From assembly GCA_009885185.1 (NCBI GenBank), contig VFLF01000572.1, positions 1 through 8,064 on the forward strand: DNA of 8,064 bases. Direction: 5' to 3'. The stretch is from Nitrosomonadales bacterium (GTDB lineage Bacteria; Pseudomonadota; Gammaproteobacteria; Burkholderiales; SG8-41). This document shows positions 1 to 5,592 of this stretch, piece after piece. Each line of letters starts with the position of its first letter. The first letter of the stretch is position 1. Both the position numbers and the translations under genes were made by a program. The notes beneath the pieces are model-generated. The model worked only from the letters and a program-made list of their open reading frames with translations, was not told where the DNA came from and ran no database searches.

Positions 1-798
1 AAGGGCGAAGCCACTAAGGCCGAAGCCATGAAAGCAGAAGCAGCCAGGGCCGCGACAGCCAGAGCAGAAGCCACGAGGGCCGATGCGGCGAAAGCGGATT
101 CAGCTCGAGTCGAAGCTGCTAAAGCCGAGGCCATGAAAGCAGAAGCAGCCAAGGTTGCGGCTGCTAGAGCCGAAGCAGCGAGGGCTGATGCGGCGAAAGC
201 GGACGCTGCCAAGGGTGAAGCCGCTAAGGCCGAAGCCATGAAAGCAGAAGCAGCCAAGGCTGCGACAGCCAGAGCCGACGCAGCGAGGGCCGAAGCGGCG
301 AAAGCGGACTCAGCTCGAGTCGAAGCTGCTAAAGCCGAAGCCATGAAAGCCGAAGCAGCCAAGGCTGCGACTGCTAGAGCCGAAGCAGCGAGGGCTGATG
401 CGGCGAAAGCGGATTCAGTTCGAGTCGAAGCTGCTAAAGCCGAAAACGTGAAAGCCGAGGCCGCCAAGGCCGCGGCAGCCAGAGCCGACGCAGCGAGGGC
501 CGAAGCAGCGAGGGCCGATGCGGCGAAAGCAAATTCAGCTAGAGCTGAGGCTGCTAAAGCCGAAGCCGTGAAAGCCGAGGCCGCCAAGGCTGCAACAGCC
601 AGAGCCGAAGCCGCGAGGGCCGATGCAGCGAAAGCGGATGCTGCCAAAGCCGATGACGCAAAGGCTGCGGCAGCCAAAGCCGAAGCGGCTAAAGCTGCTG
701 CGCCGCCAGCCAAGGGGCGCGCCGCACAGCCGGAGCCCGAAGCTACGGACGATGAGGAAAGAAAGAAAAAATCAGGTGAAGGCTCGCGGAACCGCTAG
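1..798 (+). CDS. Ala-rich pentad-repeat helical protein (5' partial)
   Basis: The frame is open from base 1 with no stop, so the gene starts upstream; 265 residues are visible. Almost all of it is the five-residue pattern A-[K/R]-A-[E/D]-A, with occasional S, T, V or N, grouped into 35-residue blocks that begin (M/V)KAEAA. The last ~32 residues differ: a Pro/Ala linker (APPAKG) and a charged tail rich in E, D, K and R. High Ala with alternating Lys/Arg and Glu/Asp predicts one long, very soluble alpha helix. The pentad does not match a heptad, so a classical coiled coil is not expected. Composition resembles TolA domain II and bacterial histone-H1-like (AlgP-type) tails, but no diagnostic domain is visible and the N-terminus, which would show a signal peptide or membrane anchor, is missing. 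Function unknown. Real coding is well supported by perfect codon-phase periodicity; homology is not claimed. Confidence 0.8.
   Translation, partial: KGEATKAEAMKAEAARAATARAEATRADAAKADSARVEAAKAEAMKAEAAKVAAARAEAARADAAKADAAKGEAAKAEAMKAEAAKAATARADAARAEAAKADSARVEAAKAEAMKAEAAKAATARAEAARADAAKADSVRVEAAKAENVKAEAAKAAAARADAARAEAARADAAKANSARAEAAKAEAVKAEAAKAATARAEAARADAAKADAAKADDAKAAAAKAEAAKAAAPPAKGRAAQPEPEATDDEERKKKSGEGSRNR
28..699 (+). repeat. 105-bp in-frame tandem repeat with 15-bp sub-period
   Basis: Blocks beginning with the codons for (M/V)KAEAA start at 28, 133, 238, 343, 448 and 568. The first four are exactly 105 bp long. The fifth is 120 bp because it holds one extra 15-bp pentad. The sixth runs into the Ala/Pro linker. 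Each block is seven (or eight) copies of a 15-bp unit. DNA similarity between blocks is high, including synonymous positions, which points to recent duplication or gene conversion. All length steps are multiples of 15 bp, so copy changes keep the frame. Confidence 0.9.
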
Positions 799-842
799 CA
801 CACACGCACGCGTGAATGCGGTCATCACATCCTACGCGCCGA

Positions 843-885
843 ATGTACGTTAGCGCACAGCACGTATTCTGGCATTGCGGATAAT
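843..885 (+). promoter_or_regulatory. Shared motif copy 1 with -10-like box
   Basis: ATGTACGTTAGCGCACAG lies at 843-860, 112 bp before the ATG at 973. Its core is an imperfect dyad, TGTaCG-N4-CGCACA. A -10-like hexamer GATAAT lies at 880-885. Counting back 17 bp puts the -35 position at 857-862, on the end of the motif (ACAGCA). Related copies precede three other transcription units in this window. Whether it is a promoter element, an activator site or an operator is inference. Confidence 0.45.
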
Positions 886-972
886 TCAGCTGTGCATCAG
901 GGTCGGCCTCTCGCGTTGGCGGGAGACCTGATTTGAACACCGGCCATCGACTCAACCTTGGAGTATCCACAC

Positions 973-1416
973 ATGAAACAAATTTTCGACATCAAACGTA
1001 AATCACTGGCACGCTGCGTTGCGGCGATCCTGTTGGGGAGCGCATCATGCTTCACCGTCAGTAGCGCCCAAAGCACCGACCCCATCTTGCGAACGTCCAC
1101 TGGCGTGAGCTATGTATCGGGAGGTGTCGGTCTGGACTCCATTGCCCGGCTCGATGCGCTCGCCAGCCAATTTAATCTCAAGCTCGTATTCGCGCTGAAC
1201 ACAGGCGTTTATCTAAGTGACGTCAAGGTCACCATTGCCGACTCGCGCGGCAAAACGCTGCTGGATGCCCAGTCACAAGGCCCGTGGCTCATGGCCGCGT
1301 TACCGGCCGGCAATTACCAAATCGCCGCTACTGTTGCTGGTGTGACCGAACGACGCAACGTCACCGTCGCCGGAGCAAGACTCAATACAGTCGATTTCCG
1401 CTGGGTATCGGAATAA
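973..1416 (+). CDS. Secreted carboxypeptidase-regulatory-like domain protein
   Basis: A 147-residue exported protein. The start at 973 is chosen because GGAG at 960-963 sits 9 bp upstream and the product opens with a good Sec signal peptide: basic n-region (K2, K9, K10, R14), hydrophobic core around residues 16-29, likely cleavage after SSA at residue 32. A longer reading from TTG at 958 would start inside the ribosome binding site. Residues ~60-147 look like a small beta-sandwich of the carboxypeptidase regulatory-like type: a hydrophobic strand (LVFALNTG), then VKVTIADSRGKTLLD, PWLMAALPAGNYQIAATVAG and a closing strand ending DFRWVSE. The LPAGNYQI segment is characteristic of that fold. No catalytic residues are evident, so it is probably a small periplasmic or surface binding domain of unknown ligand. 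It appears monocistronic and faces the minus-strand cluster. Family call moderately sure; role unknown. Confidence 0.8.
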   Translation: MKQIFDIKRKSLARCVAAILLGSASCFTVSSAQSTDPILRTSTGVSYVSGGVGLDSIARLDALASQFNLKLVFALNTGVYLSDVKVTIADSRGKTLLDAQSQGPWLMAALPAGNYQIAATVAGVTERRNVTVAGARLNTVDFRWVSE

Positions 1417-1454
1417 CGGCATAACGCGGTAGGTATACTGCGTTGCTTCTTTGG
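1417..1454 (+). other. Weak stem-loop after the secreted protein gene
   Basis: AACGC at 1423-1427 can pair with GCGTT at 1440-1444 across a 12-nt loop, followed by the pyrimidine-rich GCTTCTTT. This is a weak terminator candidate at best; the foldback repeat just downstream may matter more for ending transcription. Confidence 0.2.
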
Positions 1455-1455
1455 T

Positions 1456-1571
1456 TCCCTCCCCTTCAAGGGCAAGGGCACACTTGAAGCGAAGCAGAGG
1501 GTTAGGGAGGGGATGGGAGCCATCGCCGCACCCCACCCCCATAACCTGCCTTCCCCCTGAAGGGGAAGGAG
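1456..1571. repeat. Foldback (REP/MITE-like) intergenic repeat
   Basis: This convergent intergenic segment has two nested inverted repeats. The outer arms are TCCCCTTCAAGGG (1460-1472) and CCCTGAAGGGGA (1555-1566), complementary apart from a one-base gap. The inner arms are the G-rich 1500-1517 (begins GGTTAGGGAGGGG) and the C-rich 1531-1546 (ends ACCCCCATAACC), imperfectly complementary. The element could fold as a long hairpin in RNA or single-stranded DNA. Similar CCCTCCCCTTCAAGGG / GGGTTAGGGAGGGG pieces are, from general knowledge, dispersed in many proteobacterial genomes. No ORF or transposase is inside. It may also act as a bidirectional terminator between the convergent genes. Confidence 0.6.
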
Positions 1572-1637
1572 TTTCAGTGGCATCGCGATTGCTGCCTTTA
1601 TTAACACAGTGCAAGTAGCTGGCGCCGCAAACACTTT

Positions 1638-1655
1638 GCTGTGGCCACGCACAGC
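1638..1655 (-). terminator. Stem-loop just after the last gene of the minus-strand cluster
   Basis: GCTGTG (1638-1643) and CACAGC (1650-1655) form a perfect 6-bp stem with a 6-nt loop, 5 bp beyond the stop codon of the 1661-2620 gene. No T-run follows on the minus strand, so it is not a classical intrinsic terminator; it may protect the 3' end or be chance. Confidence 0.25.
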
Positions 1656-1660
1656 CCGTA

Positions 1661-2620
1661 TCAAATACCGGCTATGGGCGTTGTGGGCGCCGGCATCCCG
1701 GCCTGTTGACGCAATAGCTCCTTGCGCTTCATCTCCATGTATTGGTTCCGCTCCAACTCATGCAGTTGGCGGGGATAACGCTCGATGGCGGTAAACCAGT
1801 CATTCAAGCTTTTGTCCATCCGTGTCTGTAACGGTGCAGACAAGGCGCCCAGAAACGATTCAATCGCCAGGTAGTAGCGCATGGTGTTGCGTTCCACCAG
1901 GCCGCGCATACCGCCGATATAGACCGGCTGCCCATCGGCGTGTTTACCGGCAGCGGTGAATCCCACCTTGTTGGCACCGATGGTTCCCAAGTATGTCTGC
2001 ATGGCAATCCGTCCCACGACGCCATAGGCATAGGCATACGAAAGGTGGATGAACGTTTGCCCGCTTTCCAGCGATACCGCTTCGAGCACGATGCGGTAAT
2101 CGCGCGTGCTGAGCGGCCCTTCATCTGCGTGCAGATTGACTTGCAGGTAGTGTGCGGTTTGCACAGCAACACGCCAGGAAAAGTTGACGCGGTAAGCGTC
2201 ATCCAGCCGCTGATCGAACTTCTTGCCGATACTGACGTTAAGCATTTTGCCTTCGTTCACCGCCCGGCAATATTTGGTGTTCAGGTGCAGAATCATAATG
2301 TCGCACCAGTTACCCGCACTGTTCAGCGCAGCACCGACCTTCGCAAACGGGTAGTCAACCAGCGCGTAAATTTCGCCCGCCACGCCACCCGCTGTTTCAC
2401 TGGAGTCCAGGGTGAGCGGACTTTTGAATGAATTGTTGTTGAGCCGACTCTGTAACGCACCGTATTTGGCACGCAGAGTGTCGGCCGAATCGGCGTTGCC
2501 ATGGGCGGTGTATGCAGTCAGCAGCCCGGCACAGAGCGCCAGGGCGAACACGCGCACCACTGCCCAAGGATGCAATCGCGCTGGCAGCCTGCATTGCTCT
2601 GTTGGGGTGATCATAAGCAT
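1661..2620 (-). CDS. Exported conserved hypothetical protein, possible START/SRPBCC-like fold
   Basis: A 319-residue protein whose start lies 7 bp after the stop of the PLD gene, so it is probably cotranscribed and translationally coupled; no strong ribosome binding site is visible, and a second ATG two codons in (2614) is an alternative. The N-terminus has basic residues (R11, R15, R23) then a hydrophobic stretch (~24-38), a signal peptide or anchor with likely cleavage near residues 41-44. Cys106 and Cys118 could form a periplasmic disulfide. Residues ~82-250 alternate amphipathic strands with a helix-like segment (YALVDYPFAKVGAAL, then NWCDIMILHLN) in an order that resembles START/SRPBCC lipid-binding proteins; this is a by-eye inference, not a domain match. 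The C-terminus (~280-305) is a charged helix followed by a Pro-rich tail. Pairing with a PLD-type phospholipid enzyme makes lipid binding or transfer a reasonable guess. Function not established. Confidence 0.75.
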   Translation of the reverse strand: MLMITPTEQCRLPARLHPWAVVRVFALALCAGLLTAYTAHGNADSADTLRAKYGALQSRLNNNSFKSPLTLDSSETAGGVAGEIYALVDYPFAKVGAALNSAGNWCDIMILHLNTKYCRAVNEGKMLNVSIGKKFDQRLDDAYRVNFSWRVAVQTAHYLQVNLHADEGPLSTRDYRIVLEAVSLESGQTFIHLSYAYAYGVVGRIAMQTYLGTIGANKVGFTAAGKHADGQPVYIGGMRGLVERNTMRYYLAIESFLGALSAPLQTRMDKSLNDWFTAIERYPRQLHELERNQYMEMKRKELLRQQAGMPAPTTPIAGI

Positions 2621-2627
2621 CCAGTGA

Positions 2628-3974
2628 TTACAGCGCGCGCTGCCACAAGCGCGCCGCCATTTCTTTCAAGCGCATGCCGATGGAACGCTGGCGCCATTGT
2701 TCGAGCGTGATGAGGTTGGAGGAAGCCAAGTCCTTGTCAAACATCGCCTGCATCTGCGCGCCGAATTCCTGCCCCAGAATGACGGCGTTAACCTCGTCGT
2801 TGTGCAAAAAACTGCGCCAGTCGAGGTTGGTCGAGCCGATGGTGGACCACACACCGTCGATCAATGCGGTTTTGGCGTGCAGCAACGCATCGCGGCGCTC
2901 GTAAATTTTTACGCCGGCGCTAAGCAACTCATTGTAGAACGAACGTCCCACGTGGAACACCATCCACGAATCGCTATGGCTCGGCAAAAGGAGTTTTACA
3001 TCAACCCGGCGTTGCGCGGCATCCTTCAATGCGGCGAGCAATTGCGGATCGGGCACAAAATAGGCGTTGGTGAGATACACCGCGGTTTCGGCGCTGTTGA
3101 TGGCCGAAATCAGCGTCGCGTATATCAGCGTGTAAGGCTCATCCGGCGAACTGCTAATGGCGCGCACCACGTCCTTGCCCTTGTTGCTTAGCTGCGGCAA
3201 ATAATTGCGTGGCGCGAGCGTCTCACCTTTTTGCTTCGCCCACGTCGCGAGAAACAATTTCTGAAACTCGGCTACAACAGGTCCGTCCACCTTCATATGC
3301 GTATCGCGCCACGGCGCTTGTTTCTCAGGACGCGCGCTGGTGCTCTGCGAGAAAGAACCGCCGGAATAAACGCTACTGATGTTGATCCCGCCGAGGAATG
3401 CGGTCTGACCATCGACGATCAACAGCTTGCGGTGGTCGCGCTGGTTGACGTTCCAGCCCTTCTTGGCTTTTAACGGATTGACGGGATTGAATTCAAGCAC
3501 CTTAATGCCGCTGTCGGCAAGGCGTTTGAAGAACGCCTTGGGCACGCTGATCGAACCCACGCTGTCATAGATCAGGTTGACCTGCACCCCTTGCGACTGC
3601 TTCTCGATGAGCGCGTCCGCGAATCGGTTTCCCACTTCATCGTCTTCGATAATGTAGGTTTCCATATTGATATGATCTTTTGCATTGCGGATGGCGGCAA
3701 ACATGGCCGCATAGGTCGCCGCACCGTCCTGCAGTACCACCACGTGGTTGCCCACCATCAACGGACTGCCGGTGATGGCCTCTGCCAGCGCCAGATGCCG
3801 GTCAAAAATACCTGTCTCTTTACCGCCGCTTTTGAGCCGCTCAAGAACCGCTTTGCTTTGCTGCGCCGTTAGCGGGCCGCGCGCGCCCTCCATTTGCACC
3901 GGTCGATTCGGACGCATTCCCATGTCGGGAACGATGGTCGGCAGCGAACTGCATCCCGCGACGGCGGCAAGCAA
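2628..3974 (-). CDS. Phospholipase D / cardiolipin synthase-like lipoprotein
   Basis: The 448 residues from the TTG at 3974 contain two complete HKD motifs: H181-R-K183 with D188 followed by GG at 195-196, and H366-A-K368 with D373 followed by GSTN at 380-383. This marks the phospholipase D superfamily; two motifs, overall length and the long spacer fit the cardiolipin synthase (ClsB/ClsC-like) group, in which one His forms the phosphatidyl-enzyme intermediate and the other acts as acid/base. The extreme N-terminus ends in a lipobox, VAGC with Cys8, followed by SS, which by Lol sorting rules favours the outer membrane (no Asp at +2). From TTG the signal peptide would be only seven residues, so the true start is probably upstream: the frame stays open back to the TAA at 4029-4031 but holds no ATG, GTG or TTG there. 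ATC at 4026-4028, five bases after an AGGA, would restore a full signal peptide. Substrate (cardiolipin synthesis, transphosphatidylation or hydrolysis) cannot be told from sequence. Confidence 0.9.
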   Translation of the reverse strand: MLAAVAGCSSLPTIVPDMGMRPNRPVQMEGARGPLTAQQSKAVLERLKSGGKETGIFDRHLALAEAITGSPLMVGNHVVVLQDGAATYAAMFAAIRNAKDHINMETYIIEDDEVGNRFADALIEKQSQGVQVNLIYDSVGSISVPKAFFKRLADSGIKVLEFNPVNPLKAKKGWNVNQRDHRKLLIVDGQTAFLGGINISSVYSGGSFSQSTSARPEKQAPWRDTHMKVDGPVVAEFQKLFLATWAKQKGETLAPRNYLPQLSNKGKDVVRAISSSPDEPYTLIYATLISAINSAETAVYLTNAYFVPDPQLLAALKDAAQRRVDVKLLLPSHSDSWMVFHVGRSFYNELLSAGVKIYERRDALLHAKTALIDGVWSTIGSTNLDWRSFLHNDEVNAVILGQEFGAQMQAMFDKDLASSNLITLEQWRQRSIGMRLKEMAARLWQRAL

Positions 3975-4025
3975 CCCTACCGTCAGGTATTTCGCGATCC
4001 TGCTACGGAAATCGGTGGAAGCGAT

Positions 4026-4040
4026 GATTTACATCCTTCC
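4026..4040 (-). promoter_or_regulatory. Ribosome binding site facing a possible ATC start of the PLD gene
   Basis: On the minus strand GGAAGGA (4034-4040) lies inside the last codons of the CigR-like gene. Its AGGA ends 5 bases before an ATC codon (4026-4028) that directly follows the TAA stop of that gene. Initiation there adds 18 residues, including two Arg and one Lys ahead of the hydrophobic stretch, and puts the lipobox Cys at residue 26. ATC is a rare initiator, so a non-canonical start, or a one-base difference from ATG in this sequence, is inferred. Confidence 0.4.
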
Positions 4041-4586
4041 CAAATCCTGCATCGCCTCGATCACCAATCCGGTGCCAATCGCGATCAGCAGGATGTCACC
4101 GGCCACGCGAACGTAACGATGCCCTGAAGGCGGCTGGCCGAATTGCACGACCAGTACCGGCGGCACCTCGTAATACATCACGTCGCGCGGTAGCGGCCGT
4201 CCTACGGCCCATTTTTTAGCCTGTCCGGGCGGCATGCAGCCGTTATTTTTCTTGGCTAACCCCGGAGGGCAGCGACCGGCGCGAAACTGCTCGCGGTAGT
4301 AGTCATTGGCGTAGGTCCGGTGCCGGTCCTCGAAATGCGCGTTTTTTCGGCCTTCGGGCGCATCCCGGCGCTCGCCTTTGTTGCCCGCGTTACCTTTGTT
4401 ACCTTGGTTACCTTGGTTACCTTGGTTACCCTTGCCGCCTTGGTGATTACCTTTTTCGCCCTTGTCACCGCCGGCCCATGACGGTTTATCCGCAATGGCA
4501 GGACTGCCCGCCAGCATGCCGGCGAACAGCACGACCACCGCACCGTGGGTAAAAGTCATCGTTGATTTGAAGAATGTTTTCATCAT
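4029..4586 (-). CDS. CigR / RcnB-like periplasmic protein
   Basis: A 185-residue exported protein. The start at 4586 (MMKTFFK...) gives a proper signal peptide: K3 and K7, hydrophobic stretch ~14-27, cleavage near SPAIA at residue 32. Longer and shorter starts (GTG 4616, ATG 4583, ATG 4559) exist and no clear ribosome binding site decides. Residues ~41-72 are a low-complexity Gly/Asn/Gln/Lys tract with a G-N-[Q/K] triplet. Then comes a charged segment and the diagnostic region CPPGLAKKNNGCMPPGQAKK (106-125), followed by VGRPLPRDVMYY and the closing YVRVAGDILLIAIGTGLV hydrophobic strand ending DLGRM. That C-terminal half is typical of the RcnB/CigR family (Salmonella CigR is described as an anti-virulence regulator; E. 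coli RcnB as a periplasmic nickel/cobalt homeostasis factor). Actual role here is unknown. It lies 40 bp downstream of the csbD-like gene and its stop abuts the PLD signal-peptide region, so an operon is likely. Confidence 0.85.
   Translation of the reverse strand: MMKTFFKSTMTFTHGAVVVLFAGMLAGSPAIADKPSWAGGDKGEKGNHQGGKGNQGNQGNQGNKGNAGNKGERRDAPEGRKNAHFEDRHRTYANDYYREQFRAGRCPPGLAKKNNGCMPPGQAKKWAVGRPLPRDVMYYEVPPVLVVQFGQPPSGHRYVRVAGDILLIAIGTGLVIEAMQDLGRM
4390..4434 (-). repeat. 9-bp tandem repeat inside the CigR-like gene
   Basis: Three perfect TTACCTTGG units (4399-4425) are flanked by one near-copy on each side (TTACCTTTG at 4390, TTACCCTTG at 4426). On the coding strand this encodes repeated G-N-Q/G-N-K triplets. 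Slippage would change copy number by three residues without breaking the frame. Confidence 0.85.
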
Positions 4587-4626
4587 TGATATCGATTTGA
4601 AATGGAGAACCCGCACGCCGAATGCC

Positions 4627-4854
4627 TCAGGGCTGTTTGTGCCAGAGATGCCAGTTGCTGTTACGGTCCAGAAATTCCTTCAGTTGACGCGCGGCTGCTT
4701 CTTTGGATACGCCATAGCGCACCTGCGTTCTGGCGGCTTGTTGATCTTGCCTGCCTCGCATCTCACGTCGTGCGTCAAGGGTGAACTTGCCCCACTGTTC
4801 ATTCACCCTGCCGCCGAGCGCTCGCAAAGTTCCCTGCAAACGATCTCCGTTCAT
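4627..4854 (-). CDS. CsbD-like stress protein
   Basis: A 75-residue soluble protein. The start at 4854 is set by a strong AGGAG (4861-4865) 6 bp upstream and by the family N-terminus (MNGDRLQGTLRALGGRVNEQWGKFT); a longer frame from 4878 is rejected because it would include the ribosome binding site. The order MNxDRxxG, xxGxxxEQWGKxT, RxxMxGRxDQxxxRxQxRYGVSKExAxxQLxxF is characteristic of CsbD family proteins, small basic helical proteins first described in the Bacillus SigB general stress regulon and common in proteobacteria. Their biochemical function is not known. It is first in the minus-strand cluster, 40 bp before the CigR-like gene, with a copy of the shared 18-bp motif 143 bp upstream, which fits stress-induced control of the whole cluster. 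Confidence 0.88.
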   Translation of the reverse strand: MNGDRLQGTLRALGGRVNEQWGKFTLDARREMRGRQDQQAARTQVRYGVSKEAAARQLKEFLDRNSNWHLWHKQP

Positions 4855-4997
4855 GTCGATCTCCTGATAGTGACGCATTGACTGTGATTGGCACGATAAA
4901 TACGCAGCGAAAGCCGCCGCCGTGAGCTACCCAAACCACCGGCGTTTCGCCGCTCATCCAGCGGCACGGCAATGGTCTTCTCACGGACACGCAGGGT

Positions 4998-5015
4998 CTG
5001 TGCGATACCGTACGT
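4998..5015 (-). promoter_or_regulatory. Shared motif copy 2, facing the csbD-like cluster
   Basis: Read on the minus strand this is ACGTACGGTATCGCACAG, matching copy 1 (843-860) at 15 of 18 positions. Its CACAG end points toward the csbD-like start, 143 bp away. Unlike the other copies, no convincing -10 hexamer is seen at the expected 20-21 bp downstream. Confidence 0.4.
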
Positions 5016-5042
5016 TGCCGGCACGTAGCGCCGCTGTGGTGT

Positions 5043-5056
5043 GGACACGAGTGTCC
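5043..5056. promoter_or_regulatory. Short perfect inverted repeat, possible operator
   Basis: GGACAC and GTGTCC are separated by GA, giving a perfect 6-bp dyad in the middle of the divergent intergenic region. Operator function is only suggested by symmetry and position. Confidence 0.25.
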
Positions 5057-5253
5057 GCCCTTCGCGCCATCACCATCCGGCTTTACGCCAATAAATCAGA
5101 GGCTTATCGCTTTGGCGCCGGGGCGGGCGCATGCGACCGTTTTTTGCGCTCGCGTACAGAGCGCCAGGCTCAATCCGTTCAAGCTGAACGGCGGAACGCA
5201 ACAACGGGCCGATAAGGCCTACCGCGCACTAATTCCAATGTGGCGTGCAGCGT

Positions 5254-5297
5254 AAGTGCTGCAGCGCACAGAACCGATTGAGCAACCGGCCCATAGT
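5254..5297 (+). promoter_or_regulatory. Shared motif copy 3 with -10-like box, facing DUF1328
   Basis: AAGTGCTGCAGCGCACAG (5254-5271) matches copy 1 at 13 of 18 positions, including nine consecutive bases AGCGCACAG. A -10-like CATAGT lies at 5292-5297, 18 bp after ACAGAA (5268-5273). The start codon of the DUF1328 gene is 95 bp beyond the motif. Confidence 0.4.
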
Positions 5298-5306
5298 GAT
5301 GACGTC

Positions 5307-5336
5307 CCAAGCGCGCGCTTAACGCTTGGTCTTTTT
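5307..5336 (+). terminator. Terminator-like hairpin in the DUF1328 leader
   Basis: CCAAGCG (5307-5313) and CGCTTGG (5323-5329) form a perfect 7-bp stem with a 9-nt loop, followed by TCTTTTT. It looks like an intrinsic terminator for plus-strand transcription, yet no plus-strand gene ends just upstream. It sits between the inferred promoter (5254-5297) and the ribosome binding site at 5355-5360, so it could be a 5' leader structure or attenuator. Confidence 0.4.
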
Positions 5337-5366
5337 CTCCAACCGTTTCTATATAAGGAGTTCGTC

Positions 5367-5531
5367 ATGATTTCCTGGGCCATTACGTTTCTTGTCATCG
5401 CGTTGATTGCAGCCGTTCTGGGGTTCAGCGGCATTGCCGGCACTGCCGTCAATATCGCCTGGATATTGGTCGTGGTCGGCGTCGTTCTCGCTCTCGTTTT
5501 TGGTGTGATGGGCCGCCGCCCGCCCGGTTGA
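5367..5531 (+). CDS. DUF1328 family small membrane protein
   Basis: A 54-residue, very hydrophobic protein. The start at 5367 is fixed by AAGGAG (5355-5360) 6 bp upstream. Two membrane segments are seen, about residues 4-20 and 28-48, joined by the family-typical FSGIAGTA turn, ending in the short basic tail GRRPPG. Opening [20 protein letters not shown] is the DUF1328 (E. coli YtjA-like) signature, and length matches the family. The proteins sit in the inner membrane and have no known biochemical role, but occur near CsbD-like and other stress genes in proteobacteria. Here it heads a short unit with the glycine-zipper lipoprotein gene 61 bp downstream. Recognition is confident; function is not known. 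Confidence 0.9.
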   Translation: MISWAITFLVIALIAAVLGFSGIAGTAVNIAWILVVVGVVLALVFGVMGRRPPG

Positions 5532-5592
5532 CCCCCTGCGTTTCTCGCAGCGGTCGATTGATGTGAATTTAAATATACGTAAGGAAATGCAA

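Larger units (their letters stand above)
4855..5366. promoter_or_regulatory. Divergent regulatory region between csbD-like and DUF1328 genes
   Basis: This 512-bp stretch separates two outward-facing transcription units and holds no convincing gene. Open frames at 4922-5215 (+) and 4851-5048 (-) have Arg-rich, unpatterned translations and no good ribosome binding site. It contains two copies of the shared motif, one facing each way (4998-5015 on minus, 5254-5271 on plus), a perfect short inverted repeat GGACAC-GA-GTGTCC (5043-5056) and a terminator-like hairpin (5307-5336). This density of symmetrical elements fits a two-way control region for the stress/envelope genes. Confidence 0.6.

Noticed and set aside
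28..699. Regular 105-bp repeats as a CRISPR array or satellite
   Set aside because: There are no unique spacers; the repeats are continuous, in frame and encode a consistent peptide pattern.
1300..1664. Overlapping minus-strand frames of 104 and 116 codons
   Set aside because: They read through the foldback repeat and antisense to the secreted protein gene, and show no signal or domain.
1940..2431. 163-codon plus-strand frame
   Set aside because: Antisense to the exported hypothetical protein, which has a signal peptide and operon spacing; the plus frame has neither.
4922..5215. 97-codon plus-strand frame in the divergent intergenic region
   Set aside because: It has no ribosome binding site, an Arg/Ala/Ser-rich unpatterned translation, and runs across the regulatory motif at 4998-5015.
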